DNA of 64,000 bases, from the IMG/VR virus record IMGVR_UViG_3300037117_000101, positions 1-64,000 of that record. One strand, written 5' to 3'. The stretch is from a virus. Within the stretch, counting starts at the first letter, position 1; each line of letters starts with the position of its first letter. Under the pieces are notes generated by a model. That model was not told the origin of the DNA. It worked only from the letters and a program-made list of their open reading frames with translations, and did no database searches. The translations under genes and the position numbers were made by a program. Positions 63,317-64,000 of this stretch are shown in pieces.

Positions 63317-63361
63317 GGGGAGCCGTCGTACCACTCGCAGAGCGAGGAGACGGCTCATCCC
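63317..63361 (+). promoter_or_regulatory. Structured 5' leader
   Basis: GAGCCGUC pairs with GACGGCUC around an inner hairpin CUCGC-AGA-GCGAG, and GGG/CCC can extend the base. A four-pair CGGU/ACCG hairpin lies just upstream. This unusually long, folded leader (about 75 bases) precedes AAGGAGG and the GTG at 63377 and may control translation or stability. Confidence 0.6.
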
Positions 63362-63376
63362 TACAAAGGAGGAAAC

Positions 63377-63934
63377 GTGCGAAGCACCGTGAAGAAGTAC
63401 ATTGCGGATAAGAACGGCAACTTCGTCGAACACACCCAAGTTACTGAATTCGACGAGTCGATGCCCATTCCGCGTCCTCCGTATGAGATCGGCTCCTTCG
63501 ACCCCGAAATTATCGCAAGACTAGAACAGCAACAGATCCCTGTTTCTGAATCCAATCTAAAGCAAGAATTCTCTATTCATTTCCGCGTTGTAGGTTCTGA
63601 TTGGATAGGCTCGCGTATAACTCCTCAGGGCCCTCAAGATTCCAACAAGTTCGAAATAACGCTGGACGAGAGCCAAGTTAAGAAGATGGATATCGATCCC
63701 TTGGCCGTGATGACCCACGAGATCGGCCACGCGCTGGCCTATTTGGCCGGTCTGCCGGGTAACAAGAGATCCATGTTTATGGAGTGGGGGAAGCAAACTC
63801 CTTGGGGGAAATGGGACGCCGAGGTGGAGGCTTGGGACGCGGCAGAGAAGGTATTCAAGGCCACTCGTGAAAAGTGCTTGGAATCCTACAGGCCCCTATC
63901 CGCGCGACCCCTAGAGTTCGGAGACAAGGCATGA
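63377..63934 (+). CDS. Putative zinc metallopeptidase, HExxH type
   Basis: A 185-residue protein, GTG start after AAGGAGG. VMTHEIGHALAYLAG carries the HEIGH zinc site, with a downstream acidic region (WDAEVEAWDAAEKVF) that can supply the third ligand, as in small ImmA-like or ArdC-like phage peptidases. N-terminal half is mixed alpha/beta. No signal peptide. Target unknown; antitoxin or repressor cleavage is one known role for such proteins. Confidence 0.7.
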   Translation: MRSTVKKYIADKNGNFVEHTQVTEFDESMPIPRPPYEIGSFDPEIIARLEQQQIPVSESNLKQEFSIHFRVVGSDWIGSRITPQGPQDSNKFEITLDESQVKKMDIDPLAVMTHEIGHALAYLAGLPGNKRSMFMEWGKQTPWGKWDAEVEAWDAAEKVFKATREKCLESYRPLSARPLEFGDKA

Positions 63935-64000
63935 GTACCACTGTTTGCTGCGCCAAGTGCGCTAAGCCGGTGGAAATTGTCGAGACTCAAAAGATCGGGC
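63931..64000 (+). CDS. Zinc-binding protein, 3' end outside window
   Basis: Partial frame starting MSTTVCCAKCAKPVEIVETQ in an ATGA overlap. CCAKC suggests half of a zinc knuckle. Continues beyond the window. Confidence 0.5.
   Translation, partial: MSTTVCCAKCAKPVEIVETQKIG

Overview
The window looks like part of the genome of a large tailed double-stranded DNA phage (Caudoviricetes). Genes are short and tightly packed, with ATGA or TAATG overlaps. Few match host housekeeping genes, most are small hypotheticals, and the DNA metabolism set is typical of phages: family A DNA polymerase, primase-polymerase, ATP-dependent ligase, UvrD-type and SNF2-type helicases, polynucleotide kinase and two RNA ligases. 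No terminase, portal or major capsid gene is present, so the main head and tail genes lie elsewhere. Promoters of the TTGACA-N16/17-TATAAT type and AGGAGG ribosome sites fit a bacterial host with a standard sigma-70. The host cannot be named from this sequence.

Positions 1-19130 are read on the minus strand. They hold putative virion or envelope proteins, one with a DUF3494 ice-binding-like fold, a GroES, six clear tRNAs (Trp, Gln, Pro, His, Asn, Ala), and a tightly overlapping glycan operon at 2261-10549. That operon encodes GDP-mannose 4,6-dehydratase, a DegT-fold enzyme whose catalytic lysine is a histidine (the signature of 3-dehydratases such as ColD), a GDP-fucose/colitose synthase-like reductase, and six glycosyltransferases including a GT11 fucosyltransferase type. 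Two mobile nuclease genes sit inside it.

Positions 19131-20572 are a non-coding divergence region. It contains arrays of the 11-mer GGTGACAGCAT in both orientations plus AT-rich repeats, and is a candidate replication origin or control hub.

Positions 20573-64000 are read on the plus strand. First come many small early-type genes, then ligase, AAA ATPase and nucleotide enzymes. A replication and recombination core follows (DnaQ-like exonuclease, SSB-like, prim-pol, MT-A70 methylases, PolA, annealing-like protein, UvrD, PD-(D/E)XK nuclease), and then an accessory region with metalloproteases, a possible Acb2/Tad1-like sponge, a GH108 endolysin, RNA repair enzymes and a SNF2 helicase. About a dozen sigma-70 promoters punctuate this half.

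The most unusual items are: (a) a tRNA-Glu-like RNA at 37308-37372 whose halves are circularly permuted and which has no acceptor stem; (b) a 27-bp hairpin element present four times, three of them next to mobile nuclease genes; (c) an apparent GDP-colitose pathway; (d) the iteron region; and (e) a promoter cassette duplicated 37 kb apart that also encodes the same C-terminal peptide of two unrelated proteins. At least seven HNH, endonuclease VII or GIY-YIG genes show heavy colonisation by mobile nucleases.
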